NCBI GenBank assembly: GCA_002633005.1
Contig: NMRA01000024.1
Location: 1,207,903 to 1,271,902 of the forward strand
Reading direction: 5' to 3'
Length of the DNA stretch: 64,000 bases
Source of the DNA: Phoronis australis
Lineage: Eukaryota; Phoronida; Phoronidae
The translations under genes and the position numbers were made by a program. Under the pieces are notes generated by a model. It was given only the letters and a program-made list of their open reading frames with translations. It was not told where the DNA came from and did not search any database. Below are positions 34,570-46,021 of the stretch, piece after piece. The first letter of the stretch is position 1, and every line of letters starts with the position of its first letter.

Positions 34570-37360
34570 GACATCTGACTGTATGTTTTCCTTGGCAATC
34601 TAAACCATGTGTGCTGCATCTTGGAGAAGCACAGTCCTCCAGAATCTTAGTGCCTTAATGGCAGAATTCATTCCAAGTTCGAGACGAAGGAACAATGTGA
34701 GCGAAAGTTATAACTATTTCAATTGCGTGTGATAACGAGCACCTTTTCATTACATGCCATCATAGGCGGATGAAGGGGCTAGCAGGGTGAGCGTCCTCTC
34801 CCTCACACGCGACGACAGGAGGGGATAGCGGCAGCTTTCTCCAGCGAAACGAGAACAAGGGAGGCTTTGAGTTCAGTAATCTAGTGCCCTCCCAGCATGT
34901 GCCGATCGAATCTATCAATTTTGGTGAGAAATTCAGTTGAACGCCAGCCTATGGGCATATGAATAACAAAAATGTTCCTGTGCTTCGAAACAGAACAATA
35001 TCCACTGTAGGTTGAAATAAATGAAATATAATAAACATGTCATTAAAAACAACTTTCCGGGACTACCGCTAGACTAGTGCTGGGACAAAGAAGATGCCGA
35101 GTGAAACCCCTGAGCCAAAATCAGATAGGCCTACAGTATAGCCTCTAAACTGAAAAGTACGTATCTTGGAATAAATATATTTGTGTTTAAACTTCGAGTA
35201 ATCCAGCAACATTGTTAAGTTTAGCTGCTCCCGTGTGTCGTGTGGCCGTCCACAGTTTGATCCATCATTTACACAATCGACAACAGTTTTCGGCTTAGGG
35301 AATGCCCAAAAATGACGGGATATTCTTCTTGAGCTGTATAACGGCTGTCACACCTACACACGCCATATCAACACCGTTTCAACATACTTATCGCACAATT
35401 TTTTAGCTATAGACTAAAATAAGCTTTACCAACAACGACACTGTTTGTCGGGTAAAATGGCGGCTTGGAAACGCAGACGAAGGTGTGTCAAGAATGCTGC
35501 GTTCTGATTGGTTAGTTAAGTCGTCAGTCGTAGGCCTGGCGATATGCCAATTGTGCAAGACGTCAACGTGAAGTAGTCCGCTGATCCGACCAAGTACTAC
35601 TTGTCTGAAAGGGTCTATGTCCGAAGTTTTTGTAGTCCTAAGGTACTATAGTCTGTTCTATAGAGCCTTCAGACAATCTAAAGCAACTGGTTATGCCAAT
35701 GACCTAAGGGAAAACACTCACATGATCAAATGCTAAGAACCTTCGGACTATAGAGACGTCTACGTATTTATGATTTTCTGACTATCGAACCTTCGGATTT
35801 TTGAAACCTAATTCGGACTATAGAAACGCCTCCATCTGAATAACGTGGTGGTCGTGTTAACGCTGCAGTACTTCAAAGATTTCCAATGGGGAGGATTCGC
35901 TCACGTCTTTTGTAAACCTTGAGGTGTCTGGATTTCAGATCGTTTAGGGGGCTTTCATAATTATTGCCTTTTTCACGAGCGCACAAACCATACAGTTGAG
36001 AGGGACGGGTACTAAAGCAAGCTTGCAGTTTTTAAACTGTTAAAACAAATACATGAGAATAATCTTTATAGAAGTATGGCCATTTTTGAAAGCTTTCATA
36101 GGAAAGCGGAGTTGGGAAAAGCATACGTTTTGTACGCTCATGAAAATAGCGATAATGATTGAACGATATCTTACCATTATCACTCGACATAAACAGCAAA
36201 CGCTATGAGCTGGGTTCAATATGCATTTTTCTGCTTAGACTCAATTGTTTTGCACAACATGTAATCCAATTCTTTCAAGCACAAACCTTGGATAGTAATG
36301 GTATTGTAATAGACTGTCTGCAGGTACCTGGATAATTTGTGTTAACGTAATTTTCTTGCCACGAGATCTGTCATGTAAACAATGAATATTAAATTACCAC
36401 CACGACAACTCGTCATCCCTATATTAAAATTGCTGAAATATCCCTTTTCTTCAAACGATCTGCAGATGAGTTTCACATCTGTAGTTCACCTAACAAAACA
36501 CGACTTTCGGCAGTTTTAATTTTGTTCCGACTGGTCTCAGATTGTCAATACTTTTGAAAATCCCTTTTGAAAAATAAAGCAAAATACTAGACTGGTTTTT
36601 AATATATACAAAATATTACATTAACATTACAAAAATTGAAAGATATTAACTTAAATTTAAATGTTTTTATAAATCCCTGAAAATTTTATTTTAAAACTCA
36701 TTAATCTTAGACCTGTAGAACAACAAGAACACTGGACACCGTGGGAGGCTATTTTTGCTCAGTTACGTTTTCACTCGTTTATATGTGTACATGGATTAAG
36801 TAACTCGACTGGGGGCACCTGCAGGGGGTACATGGTGTATGAATGTGATTCATTTACTTACACTGACAATACTGTTGATACGCAATATTGTGTTTGATTA
36901 ATAAATGGTAAAAATGAAAGACTAAAATGTATTTAAAGTTATGGGCATATTGTTTGTCAAAATACTAAGAAAGTAGAAATATCTGTTTCTAGGTTTTTAA
37001 CCCTCAGAGGCCCACGGGGTCATTCTATATTAATGGAAAAAGACATCTTATTTTTAACAAGTCATTTTAACAAAAAAGGTACAGTATATTTAAAATGGAA
37101 ACGGAGAAAATGTCATTCTACCGGAATTCAAATAAAACACAACTTTAATCATACAGGCAACAGTGCTCATAATTTTTTTAAAACTACGCTGTTTCATAAC
37201 AGTTTTTCCAAAAGTCTAATTTCCTGAAGAATTTTACATAAAGTTTACCAGATTTTTTTCGAAGTATCGAAAATTTTCTGAGTTCTGTTGGGTACCTGAT
37301 TGAGTTTTTTCTGACATCACCTCCATCAAAACATACGTTCCTCTCACATATGTACGTTTC
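34570..37360. other. Region after copy A
   Basis: No gene recognised. Poly(A) signals near 35015 and 35170 could serve copy A. CATAGGCGGATGAAGGGG near 34764 looks like a repeat fragment. Confidence 0.4.
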
Positions 37361-37369
37361 TATACCTCA

Positions 37370-37864
37370 TCAAAATCGTCATCATCATCATCATCATCAT
37401 CATTATCATCTAAACCAATGTCAGTGGTGCTTCTGTTACTGGACTTAGAACATCTACACATCTCAGAGGACGGCAGATTTAAGACGAAACAGGATGGCGG
37501 TTTTACTGAGCATACCACTGATTTGATGATCACTCGGCAGTGACTCTGAAGACATCCAAATAACGAATACAGTGTCACCAACTTTCCAACCATGATCATC
37601 TGGAGAAAGAGCATCCATGATTGGAGTGAGAGACAAGCGATGGATTCCAGCTTGGTAAATGCACCTTTTTATGTGATGCAATAATGAATCCTGTACAGGT
37701 GGTAAGTTTTGATCTGACGAAGGTAAAACACAAAAAGTGTTTAACCTCGGTTCATTTACACTGGGGCTATTCTGATTATACAACTTGCAAACAAGTAATT
37801 CCAGAGCAGGAAGGAAACTTTCAGACAACTGGAATTCAGCATCGAGCTCTTGGAAGGGTCTCAA
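37370..37864 (-). pseudogene. Remnant of a repetitive invertebrate ORF family (YQ / Cys-rich type)
   Basis: Read on the minus strand: LELLVCKLYNQ, VNEPRLNTFCV, LPPVQDSLLHHIKRCIYQAG, then DHGWKVGDTVFVIWM, and after a frameshift CFVLNLPSSEMCRCSKSSN and an Asp-rich tail made by a TCA/GAT repeat. I recall a widespread, poorly named family in invertebrate genomes with VCxLYG, VNEARYxxF, LPPTQDALxxHIKRANYQ, HGWK, then a Cys-rich segment. The fit is good but the frame is broken, and several Cys are lost. No function is known to me. Confidence 0.5.
37375..37410. repeat. (TCA)n microsatellite
   Basis: About eleven TCA units with one interruption; it encodes the acidic tail of the neighbouring ORF remnant. 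Confidence 0.9.
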
Positions 37865-37904
37865 AAAAACTGAGTCCGAAAAACCCTGGAACTGCTAAGT
37901 TGAG

Positions 37905-38234
37905 TGTCGATTGACTCCCAGCTTTAGCATGCATCCCAGCCGGTCGTTAGCTCTACATGTTGATATGTTAGTTTCACGACGACGTGAAGAGCAAAACTAC
38001 TTTGCGGTGTGAAATTTCAACGTCTATTGGAGCTCAACACACGGTGGTTCCTAACCAGCCAGCTAGCTGTAAGACAATCGCAAAGTACAGCCAGGAACCA
38101 CAGCGTGTTAAGTTATAATTAACCTCGAAATTTCAAACCGCCGGATAGCTCTGCTCGTCACTTCGTAAAACATATCAACATGTGGAGCTAACGACCGGCA
38201 TGCAAATCTTTGGAGTCAACCGACACTCACCCGT
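37905..38234. mobile_element. Foldback element, ~330 bp near-complete hairpin
   Basis: The left end GAGTGTCGATTGACTCC pairs with the right GGAGTCAACCGACACTC, and pairing continues inward through GCCGGTCGTTAGCTC / GAGCTAACGACCGGC, ACATGTTGATATGTT / AACATATCAACATGT, GAAATTTCAA / TCGAAATTTCA and GTGGTTCCTAACC / CCAGGAACCAC. The loop is near 38088. Non-coding. Confidence 0.8.
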
Positions 38235-38239
38235 TGCAG

Positions 38240-39400
38240 CTGTTTAAGTGAAGAAAAATCTGATAAACGCCATTTCGTTGCACAATTCTCCGCATTTTGT
38301 AACAAAGAAAAACCTAGCGCAGTTTTAAAAACAGTAGGGTGGTGTAACGTCCATGCACCATTTGCTAATTAATTTTTGTCGGACATCTCTCGAGAGATAA
38401 GGAAATAGCGTGCAAGTTCCAATTTAAAGCAAGCAGGTGAAAGTTTTTGTTTAGTGTAAAGGATTTTGCAATTGTTGGCCTCATGCAGCCCATGCTCTCT
38501 TTTACCGTAACTTGTTTCACAGAATCGGAGGAACATGTAAATAGTTAAATTATTTATTGTTAGGTGAACAAGATCGTCATTAATTGAACAACAGCTGGTT
38601 ACAATTTACAACTCAAGATGCTGTGTGCATGTGCAATAAGCATGACTTGCAAAAAGCTGTCTCAGAGAAGTGCACAACAGGTTCATCAATGAAAACACAC
38701 TTTCATGTATGTTTCTATGCTCTCCTGCTTGACTTTTCGTAATTCTGTCCTTGGTACTTGGCGAAATAAATTTCACCTAGTATGTTGCTCTGCCATCAAG
38801 TTTGTTACTTGACGAAAAATTTTCGCTGATTACGTTGCTCCGACACTTGTTTTTTCCGTTTTTATTTGTTTGCACTCTATAGGTCGCATTTTGTGACCAA
38901 TTCGTACGAGTTGCACAAAACCTGTTTATCCGGAAGACCTTGAAGCCTATTGATTTTGGTCAAAATTGCGGACCTGGCGGCCATTTTGTTTTGTAATTCA
39001 GATTCAAAGGCTCGTAGAGGCCGTAATTCTTGACGTTCACGACTGAAAATCAGTACGGTTATTGTACCAACCGTCTTCTATTCATGTGCTGGTAATCATT
39101 TACTTCTGGTCCAAGATCATGAGCTGAAATATCGGCAGTTGAGCATGCTCACCTCGATTTAGGGATGAAAACGTTTTGTTTTGTAGGCTCAATTGCTTCG
39201 AAAATTCAGTTGATTTGACTTTTTGCATATGGATTTTCTGAGGTATAGTCTTTCGAATGACTGACAACATTTTTGGTCAAACTTACCGTTTTTGAGTTAT
39301 TTGTCTTAGAATTTCAAAAAATACAAAATTTTTCGAAAATTTTACGGAATTTTATAAATCTACATCGTTAGATAGAGCCTGGAAAGGGCGTCCAAGAGAT
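38240..39400. other. Intergenic region with no recognised gene
   Basis: AT-rich; nothing supported. Confidence 0.45.
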
Positions 39401-39675
39401 TTTTTCCATTTTCCTCTAGAACGTCTACTCTTTGAATTATTTGAGATTTTCTGATAGCGCTGTTCCTTTGTTTCAAATAAACACAGAAAAATCAGAAACC
39501 CCAACTGGGAATCGAACCACAATCACTACTGAAAATTTTAAGAAATTGTGTGAGACTAACTTTTGGATACAATTTTGGACTGTCTTTCAGAAGATGTTTT
39601 CTATTTTTCGCTAGGACGCCTACTTTTTGATTTATTCGATATTTTCTCATGATGCTGTTCCTTTGTTGACTGATT
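39400..39675. repeat. Diverged ~197-bp tandem pair with nested SINE-like fragment
   Basis: GAGATTTTCTGATAGCGCTG near 39440 and GATATTTTCTCATGATGCTG near 39638 head two related stretches, both followed by TTCCTTTGTT. Between them, 39470-39522 is the reverse complement of 43290-43340 (AACCCCAACTGGGAATCGAA-type). Confidence 0.55.
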
Positions 39676-40248
39676 TTGTTACACTTTTGTTGGTTTACCT
39701 TCTATTGAACATGACAATAGCCTATTTCTTACACATTTCTGACATCTTCGTTCGTCATATGAATATTACCATCATGTTCACCATCGCCACCAACATCATC
39801 GTCGTCATCATCTTTATTGAGGCTCAGGCCTTTTCAGTTAAATTTTTCAAGTGTCGCAACTCCGAGAGCTTTCATAGAACTTGTTTGTGTACCATTTTGA
39901 GCCGCAGACTAACGGTAGTTTTCTTTTAGTTTTGTTTGATTCAAAATAACGAAAAACTGATTGTAGCACCATTGTATGTGACACTTGCGTTATAAGGAAA
40001 CCAGTTTTTGGACGTTTCCAGGGTCTGGCGGCCTCATGACTAAAGTCAGTGATGTTTTTTAGGTTGTCTGCAGTTAAAACCACGAGGGAAATTTTTTATA
40101 GTTTAGAGGAGAAAATTTTTACCTAATGAGGGGTATTTGCTAAGCGTGGGTTTTTAAATATTTTTGAAAGTGGAATTGGGCTGATATTCGGCCCCAATTA
40201 CGTGTAGGAACCAAGGTTCCTGCGTAGTTGGAAAAACGCCATACTCAC

Positions 40249-41190
40249 AGCTAGACTGCCCCCAACTTCTGGATTGGTGCCCACTAAAGGTGGCAATGGA
40301 CTCATGGTGGCTGTCCCGTCAAGTACAGAGAGATCAAGAGAAAAGCGCCAAATGTTATTGTCAGAAAAAACAAGGATTTCATAGGCAAAGCAGTGTGAAC
40401 CAAAGAACCTAAGGGCAACACAATACTAGACACACGACTCACTATAGGTAAAACGTCCATAGGGTAGTGTCACGTACGTCATCAAGGTGCTTGCTACGCC
40501 ACTGCGCAGACCCTTCACCACAAATATGTATAACATGATTGATACGGATTTTCGTGATAACGTTTTAGCAGACAAGTGTTCTGGAGTCTCCTTATCAACT
40601 CCAAGAATTGGCGAATTCTCGTCCTTATCTACATTAGTTGCATCAGAATTTCCTTTCACTTTGCGATCTGTTTTTGATGATCCTTCTTCCTTGCTTTCAG
40701 CCACGAAAGTTTCATTGGGTATTACACTGCCTTTTTCCGATGGAGGTGACGATGAATCGCAATCACGGAGGAAAACGTGAATAACAAGACAAGCCGCACA
40801 AAAGGCAACACAACCTGCTGCTATTGAAATGTATGCTTCAATTGAGATAGATGATGTTTTCTACAAAACTTCCACAGAACTGTATGCGGTGGTAGAGGAA
40901 CAGTTGCTTTCCGAGTCATTTGCCTTACCATATTTGTGTCTTTTCCTTGTTTAGGCCCAAAAACACTTCCCTGTATATGTAAAATACATTCAAAGACATT
41001 GCAATCGAAATTAGCTCCAAGATAAAACAGACACACTCTTTTCCACTGGAAATATACCGACACATGTCAATCCTCAAATAAATTTGATTGATCGAGGAAA
41101 AACCAAGGTCACATAAATAGCTTGAAATACAATACTATACACCATAAATGACAGTTCTTGTACGCCAGAACATGATATCCTGATTTAAGT
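40249..41190 (-). pseudogene. SLC52-type transporter, copy C (truncated pseudogene)
   Basis: On the minus strand, homology to copies A and B runs from MFW-equivalent sequence near 41180 to a conserved GTGAGT donor at 40248. Recognisable pieces are EAYISIAAGCVAFCAACLVI, YIFVVKGLRSGVASTLMTY, VTLPYGRF, RVSSIVLPLGSLV and MSPLPPLV. It has an in-frame TAG just before EAYIS, frameshifts in the 5' half, a small indel after FTYS and another before MSP. The first ~92 codons are missing; R-element sequence starts where they should be. No last exon was found to its left. More diverged than A from B. Confidence 0.85.
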
Positions 41191-41204
41191 TGGAGTGTTT
41201 AGAC

Positions 41205-41665
41205 AGTCTGAATTCACTGTGTCTCTTTTCCTATGCGAAGGCTTGGATTAAAAACAGCTGATTTGGTGTACTTTTTAAAGTATCCGGCTGCACTTCTGAA
41301 GATGGAAAATTGACTTTGGAATCAGTTTCAATAGACTTTTTACAGGCTCTTTGAAGTCCTTGTTCTAGATCACTGTTCATGTTTCAGATTTTGTAAATCC
41401 TGGGAGACAGTCTGTTCGACATGCCAAGGTCTGTTTTTTCAAGCCCAAAAACTGTGCCAATTTGCATGCCACCTTTGGGCATTTAGTTGAAACAGTGCCT
41501 CTAGCGACTGCATCACTTACATCCTATGTATACAATCATGAAGAGACATGGCAAGCGAAATCTCGTCAAAATAATCCTCAAAAAGTACCATCTCGCAACG
41601 TCTTCCAGAAAAAATGACGATTTTTGAAACACGTGCAAAAGAAAAATTGTAGTAACAACATAGTT
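41205..41665 (+). repeat. R element copy at the broken 5' end of copy C
   Basis: Aligns with 25240-25730. Its left edge falls where homology of pseudogene C to the other transporters stops. Confidence 0.7.
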
Positions 41666-41949
41666 TTTAATCTTCCTCCCACCATGAATGCGCGAATGCG
41701 CTCAAAGTCATTCGACAAACAGCTAAGTGACAAGGTGAATATCAACGGCAGACTATCACGTTTGATTGCATTCCGAATCTGAGGTCGATAGCAGAATATG
41801 AGACAATTTTTTCAGTGGTCATTCCAAGTGCACTTAAAGAGAAGATTTGAACGCTATGACACTTTTATAACTAACTTCAAACAGTTGGGACTGCTACCTC
41901 TTAAAAGAGAATGCCACCCAAAAAAACAACCTATATTGGATCAATTTAG

Positions 41950-42260
41950 GTCGAATAACTCGATAACAGCAAGTACAGTTCTTTGATGGCCGACGGAGGT
42001 GTTGAAAATAACCAATGACGTCAGAGGTTCGAACGTAGTCTGTTCAGCATTTCCCAAGTTACTCGCCTACTGGTGTCAGCTTATCGCTTGAATTCATCAC
42101 ATTACACCAATAAATCGTCAAAATTTAATGTAAAACCCTTACAAATACATAGAGTTATTGAACAAACTTGTTGTTTTATTTCGCCCTTAAGGATGTATAG
42201 GTATTTGAACATACCGTAGCCTACAAAGTTCGGTAGGCCAATTTACCAAGGTCGGTCGCG
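41950..42260 (-). promoter_or_regulatory. Relic promoter/5' region of copy C
   Basis: The minus strand matches the region upstream of A (27400-27740): GGCCTACCGAACTTTGTAGG, ATTTATTGGTGTAA, TGAATTCAAGCGATAAGCTG, CTCTGACGTCATTGGTTA and ACACCTCCGTC. It keeps the TGACGTCA palindrome but has lost the splice-like borders of the 26-nt block. Confidence 0.65.
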
Positions 42261-42935
42261 GAAGTTTGGGGTCTTTTCGGTGAAAATTCGAATCATTCGT
42301 CGATGAAATACAAACAGGAGAACATAGCTATGTGTTTTTTAAAATTTTAGACTTGCAGTTGTTTAGTTCTATACAAGCAAAACACTTGTTATCCTGGCCA
42401 GTGGCTCGGAACCCGATAAAGCCCGTCGGGGCCGGACTGAAGACATCACGAACATAAACCAGCCAAAGATGGAAACTAAATAGTGTACTTACCTCTGACA
42501 TCTTGTCTGTTTGGCGGGTGTCACGTGACTTTTCGCAAAGGGGCGGAGCTTGCGATAAGTCAATTGAATGTCAAGTGACCAAACGTCTTCCACCCATTAC
42601 ACCATTTGGCGGGAAACTTGGAAATAACTAATTTTCATCAAAATTAAAAATTTCGATACCGTGTTTGGCAGAAAAAGAGCTTATTTAGTTAGATTTCATG
42701 ATATTCATTTCAACTAACTGAAACCTCAAAAGTGAAGAAAATACATGAAAGGAACGCTCAAAGGAGAATTCGTCCCGATTTGATTAGTTTTTGTTACCGT
42801 CTTAATCGGTCTATATCCTTATCACCTCGTGTACAGTCGATCTCAACTCCCTGAAAGGTGTCGCGTTAACCTGTAAGGAAGGTTAGTACACAACGCAGCG
42901 ACATCACTGCTTCTTCAGCTGATTATGAGCATCTT

Positions 42936-43140
42936 TTGTGTTACATATCGTTACCGCTTGTGCAAAACATGAAGATGAGAGGAAAGTGGGTATCGTTTTT
43001 TCGATTTCCTCGAGAACCCGAAATGATTCAGAAGTGGTTCTCGACAGTAAAGAACGAAATGTACACCGTCAACACCAAGTATGAGGCAGTGAAATATTTC
43101 GTGTCTGTGGCCGGCATTGTTCTGTTTCAAACTGGGTTAA
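42936..43140 (+). pseudogene. Possible THAP-like domain remnant
   Basis: The open frame reads MRGKWVSFFRFPREPEMIQK followed by WFSTVKNE. FxxFPxxPxxxxxW-type spacing recalls the THAP zinc finger, but the expected N-terminal Cys pair and the later C..HF are not seen in frame. A more damaged counterpart lies at 26085-26215 upstream of copy A. Weak call; it may be unrelated DNA. Confidence 0.28.
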
Positions 43141-44018
43141 TGTCGTCGTAACCAATTTTCATATAAAACTGAAACAAAGTATCAAAATCTGTCTCAGTAG
43201 GTGTATTTGTGAGTGCAAACGTTTTGAGGAATTAATAATAAATAAACCACACTGAGATACCGGCTTTACATGTAGTAATACTAGAAACCTATGGTTCGAT
43301 TCCCAGTTGGGGTTCCTGATTTTTCTGTGTTTATTTGATATATTGCCAACCTCAGCGTCTATATATTTACTATGTGTAGTAAAACTAATTGATCGCCCGG
43401 TGACAGCGCATGCTACTTCAGTGTTCGCTGACAGAAAGCTGTTGTGAAACTATAACCTGGCTTCTCGGCCCCCGACGAGTAAGTAGATTTGCAATTTCTT
43501 GAAAAATTCAAAATAGTCATTATTTCTCTGGTTCGCTAATATAGTCTTTTCGTGACTGGAACGTTAGATTTCAACTTTCGTAGCCGAGTAACCCGGCTCC
43601 TTATGTTCGTAATGCCTCCAGGCCAGCTGAGACGGGCTCATCGAGTTAGAACAGCGTTTTGTGTTTAGAACTGAAAAAAATCGCAAGCCATAGCCTAAAT
43701 AACAACACATGGCTATGCTCTCCTGTCAGTATTTCAAGGAAGAATAATTTTAATTGATCACGGAACAGACTCCAAACTTCACGTGACCGACTTCGGAAAT
43801 TTGGCCCGCTTACCGAACGTTGTAGGCTACGGTACGTTCAAAATTTCTATAAATCCTTAACAGTAAAATAAAACATCTCGTTTGTTTAGAAAGTCAATAT
43901 ATTTGATGATTTATTGGTGTAAAACAATGAGTTCAAGTGATTAGCTGACAACAATAAGCGTCTTGTGAACTGCTGAGCAGACTGCGTTAGAACCTGTAAC
44001 GTCATTGGTTAATTTCAG

Positions 44019-44044
44019 CACCTCCGTCTGCCGTCTGGTGTCAG
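44019..44044 (+). other. Candidate 26-nt 5' UTR exon of transporter copy B
   Basis: Preceded by TTAATTTCAG and followed by GTAAAA, as upstream of copy A. The next acceptor would be AAATCAG at 45995. A LINE fills the intervening interval. Confidence 0.4.
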
Positions 44045-44093
44045 GTAAAAAAACTGAGCTTGCTGTTTTCGAGTGGAACTACTCGTTAAGGAG

Positions 44094-44172
44094 GGAGAGA
44101 GTGAGGGAGGGATGAAGGGAGCGAGCGAGGGAGGGGGGGGGGGGAAGGGGGGAGGGAGGGAGGGAAAAAGAG
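44094..44172. repeat. GGGA-rich purine tract with poly-G
   Basis: GAGGGAGAGAGTGAGGGAGG-type sequence including a run of about 12 G. It sits at the join between duplicated promoter DNA and the LINE. Confidence 0.9.
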
Positions 44173-44179
44173 AGAGGAT

Positions 44180-45890
44180 TAACTTTTATTTTTTTTAATC
44201 ATAAAGAACATATATTGTTATATGACTGGGTGGCCAGCAAAGACGCGGTGCACTAATAGCTAACCAGTGAGTAACAATATATTAGATATTAACAATTAAG
44301 ATGAATAGTACAAACAACAATAGAAAAAGTACTTCTACAATGAAATAAGATTCAAAGTTTATTTAGAAACGCAAATTAAATGTGTTTTACAAAGAATTAA
44401 ACACGGAGACTACTGATACAAGGGAGACCCCACAGTAAGGATAGCAGATGACTGAGATGTAAGACAGGTGATCACGGTTACTTCAATAAGAAAATGCGTA
44501 ACAATGTAAAATGTTACACTGGGAGATTTTAAGATTTGTTTAAAAGAATAACATACTAAGCACTTTTAAGTGTTTAGTATGTTATTCTTTGAAACATAGG
44601 GGAGAACCCATGTAAACTATGCGTGTCGGTTTTGTCTGTTTCATATCTCGGAAGGATTACAGTTGTTTATTGAAATCGGTATTTTGAACATTAATGAAAT
44701 TTTTCTGTTGTAGGTGGGCAGTTTTAGGACAGATCGTTGACTGCATATTTTAGGAAGATTTTATGGTGACTGATGGAGTTGGAAAAAATGTTACCATAAA
44801 GGTAAATAGGCAATTGGTTATGTTTGAATTGAAAAAGAATTTTAGCAAGCTCGGTTAATTTGATTTCCCTGCAAATTAGTTCTGTGCGTGAAAAGAAAAA
44901 GAATTGGTGATGTTTCTGAAAGCTTCTTCAGAAGTTTGAATGTCTTATAATTATTGAACCCCAAAGTGTTATACCAAAATTTAGATGTGATAGTAGAAGA
45001 GCATGTTATATCATCAGGAGTGTGTGTTTGGGAAAATCGTGTTTTCAGTATGGAGAGGACGCCCACAGTTTTGGCAATTTTGTTAGAAATTTCCTGAAAC
45101 ATGCTTGTTCCAGGAAAGAAGACTGTCAACAAAAATACCTAAAACTTTCAATTTTTTAAATCTGCTAATAATTCCATTGTTGACTCTGATTAGAGGAATG
45201 TCAGCTTAGCTGATTTTTTATGGACATCGAAATATTATAAATTTAGTTTTACTTGTGTTGGGCGATAATGTATTGGTATTGAGCAAATCCAAAAATCTGT
45301 TAGTGTATTATTTATTCTGATGGTTTGATCGTTGAGGCTACTATCTTTGTTAAACATGAAAAGGAATTAACAGGCATGTGTCGTCTGCGTATAAAATGAA
45401 ATGTGCCTTGCTGGAAAAAGTGATGTTATTTACATAGTTTAAAACAGGAGAGGGCCTAGAACAGTTCACTGTGGTTCACCTGTAGAAATGTCAAGATGGG
45501 ACAAAGTGACAGTGTGAAGACACGCGAACTGTTTTCTATTTCCAAGGTAGCTTTGAAACCAATAAAAATCGTTATTAGAAAACCCGCAATGTTTTAATGT
45601 TTAAGAGGATATCGTGATAAATGGTATCAAATGCTTTAGAAAGATCCACAAATGCTTAAATTGGGTTCTAAACTTTTTCTAAGATTTGTAAAGAGAAAGG
45701 ACTCAAGTTCAGTGGAGTGGTTGTGTTTGAAACCAGAAGATTGTTATGAAAAAAATTAGAATTGACTTGATCGTGAACCATTTTTTCAAAAAAATTTGGA
45801 AATTGTAGGTAGAATATGTTTTGGTCTATAGTTGCACAAGAGAGTCACTCTTGGTGCCATTACATTTATAAATTGGGAAAATCTTAGCTA
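44180..45890 (-). mobile_element. 5'-truncated LINE (CR1/Rex-like) in copy B upstream region
   Basis: The minus strand gives ILPTISKFFEKMVHDQ, then a broken stretch with a GFK/SYLGNRKQF-type motif, GEPQ..VLGPLLF, FILYADDTC (45374-45400) and NGIISRFKKLKVLGIFVDS. This is the reverse transcriptase order of non-LTR elements. YADD is intact (45380-45391), but frameshifts and stops are frequent. The endonuclease is missing. The T/A-rich 44180-44210 end may be its 3' tail. Confidence 0.75.
44544..44590. repeat. Near-perfect 46-bp palindrome
   Basis: AAGAATAACATACTAAGCAC and its reverse complement with one mismatch, separated by TTTTAA. It lies in the LINE's 3' region. Confidence 0.85.
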
Positions 45891-46021
45891 TCTGCATATA
45901 TGTTGGCATTTTGCTTCCGTGTATCCGTAAGCGCGTAACCCGCATCGCATAAGATGCCTCACTTATATACGAGTTATTTGACAAAGACAAATCAGTTGAT
46001 TATCGAAAGAGGAAATCTGTC

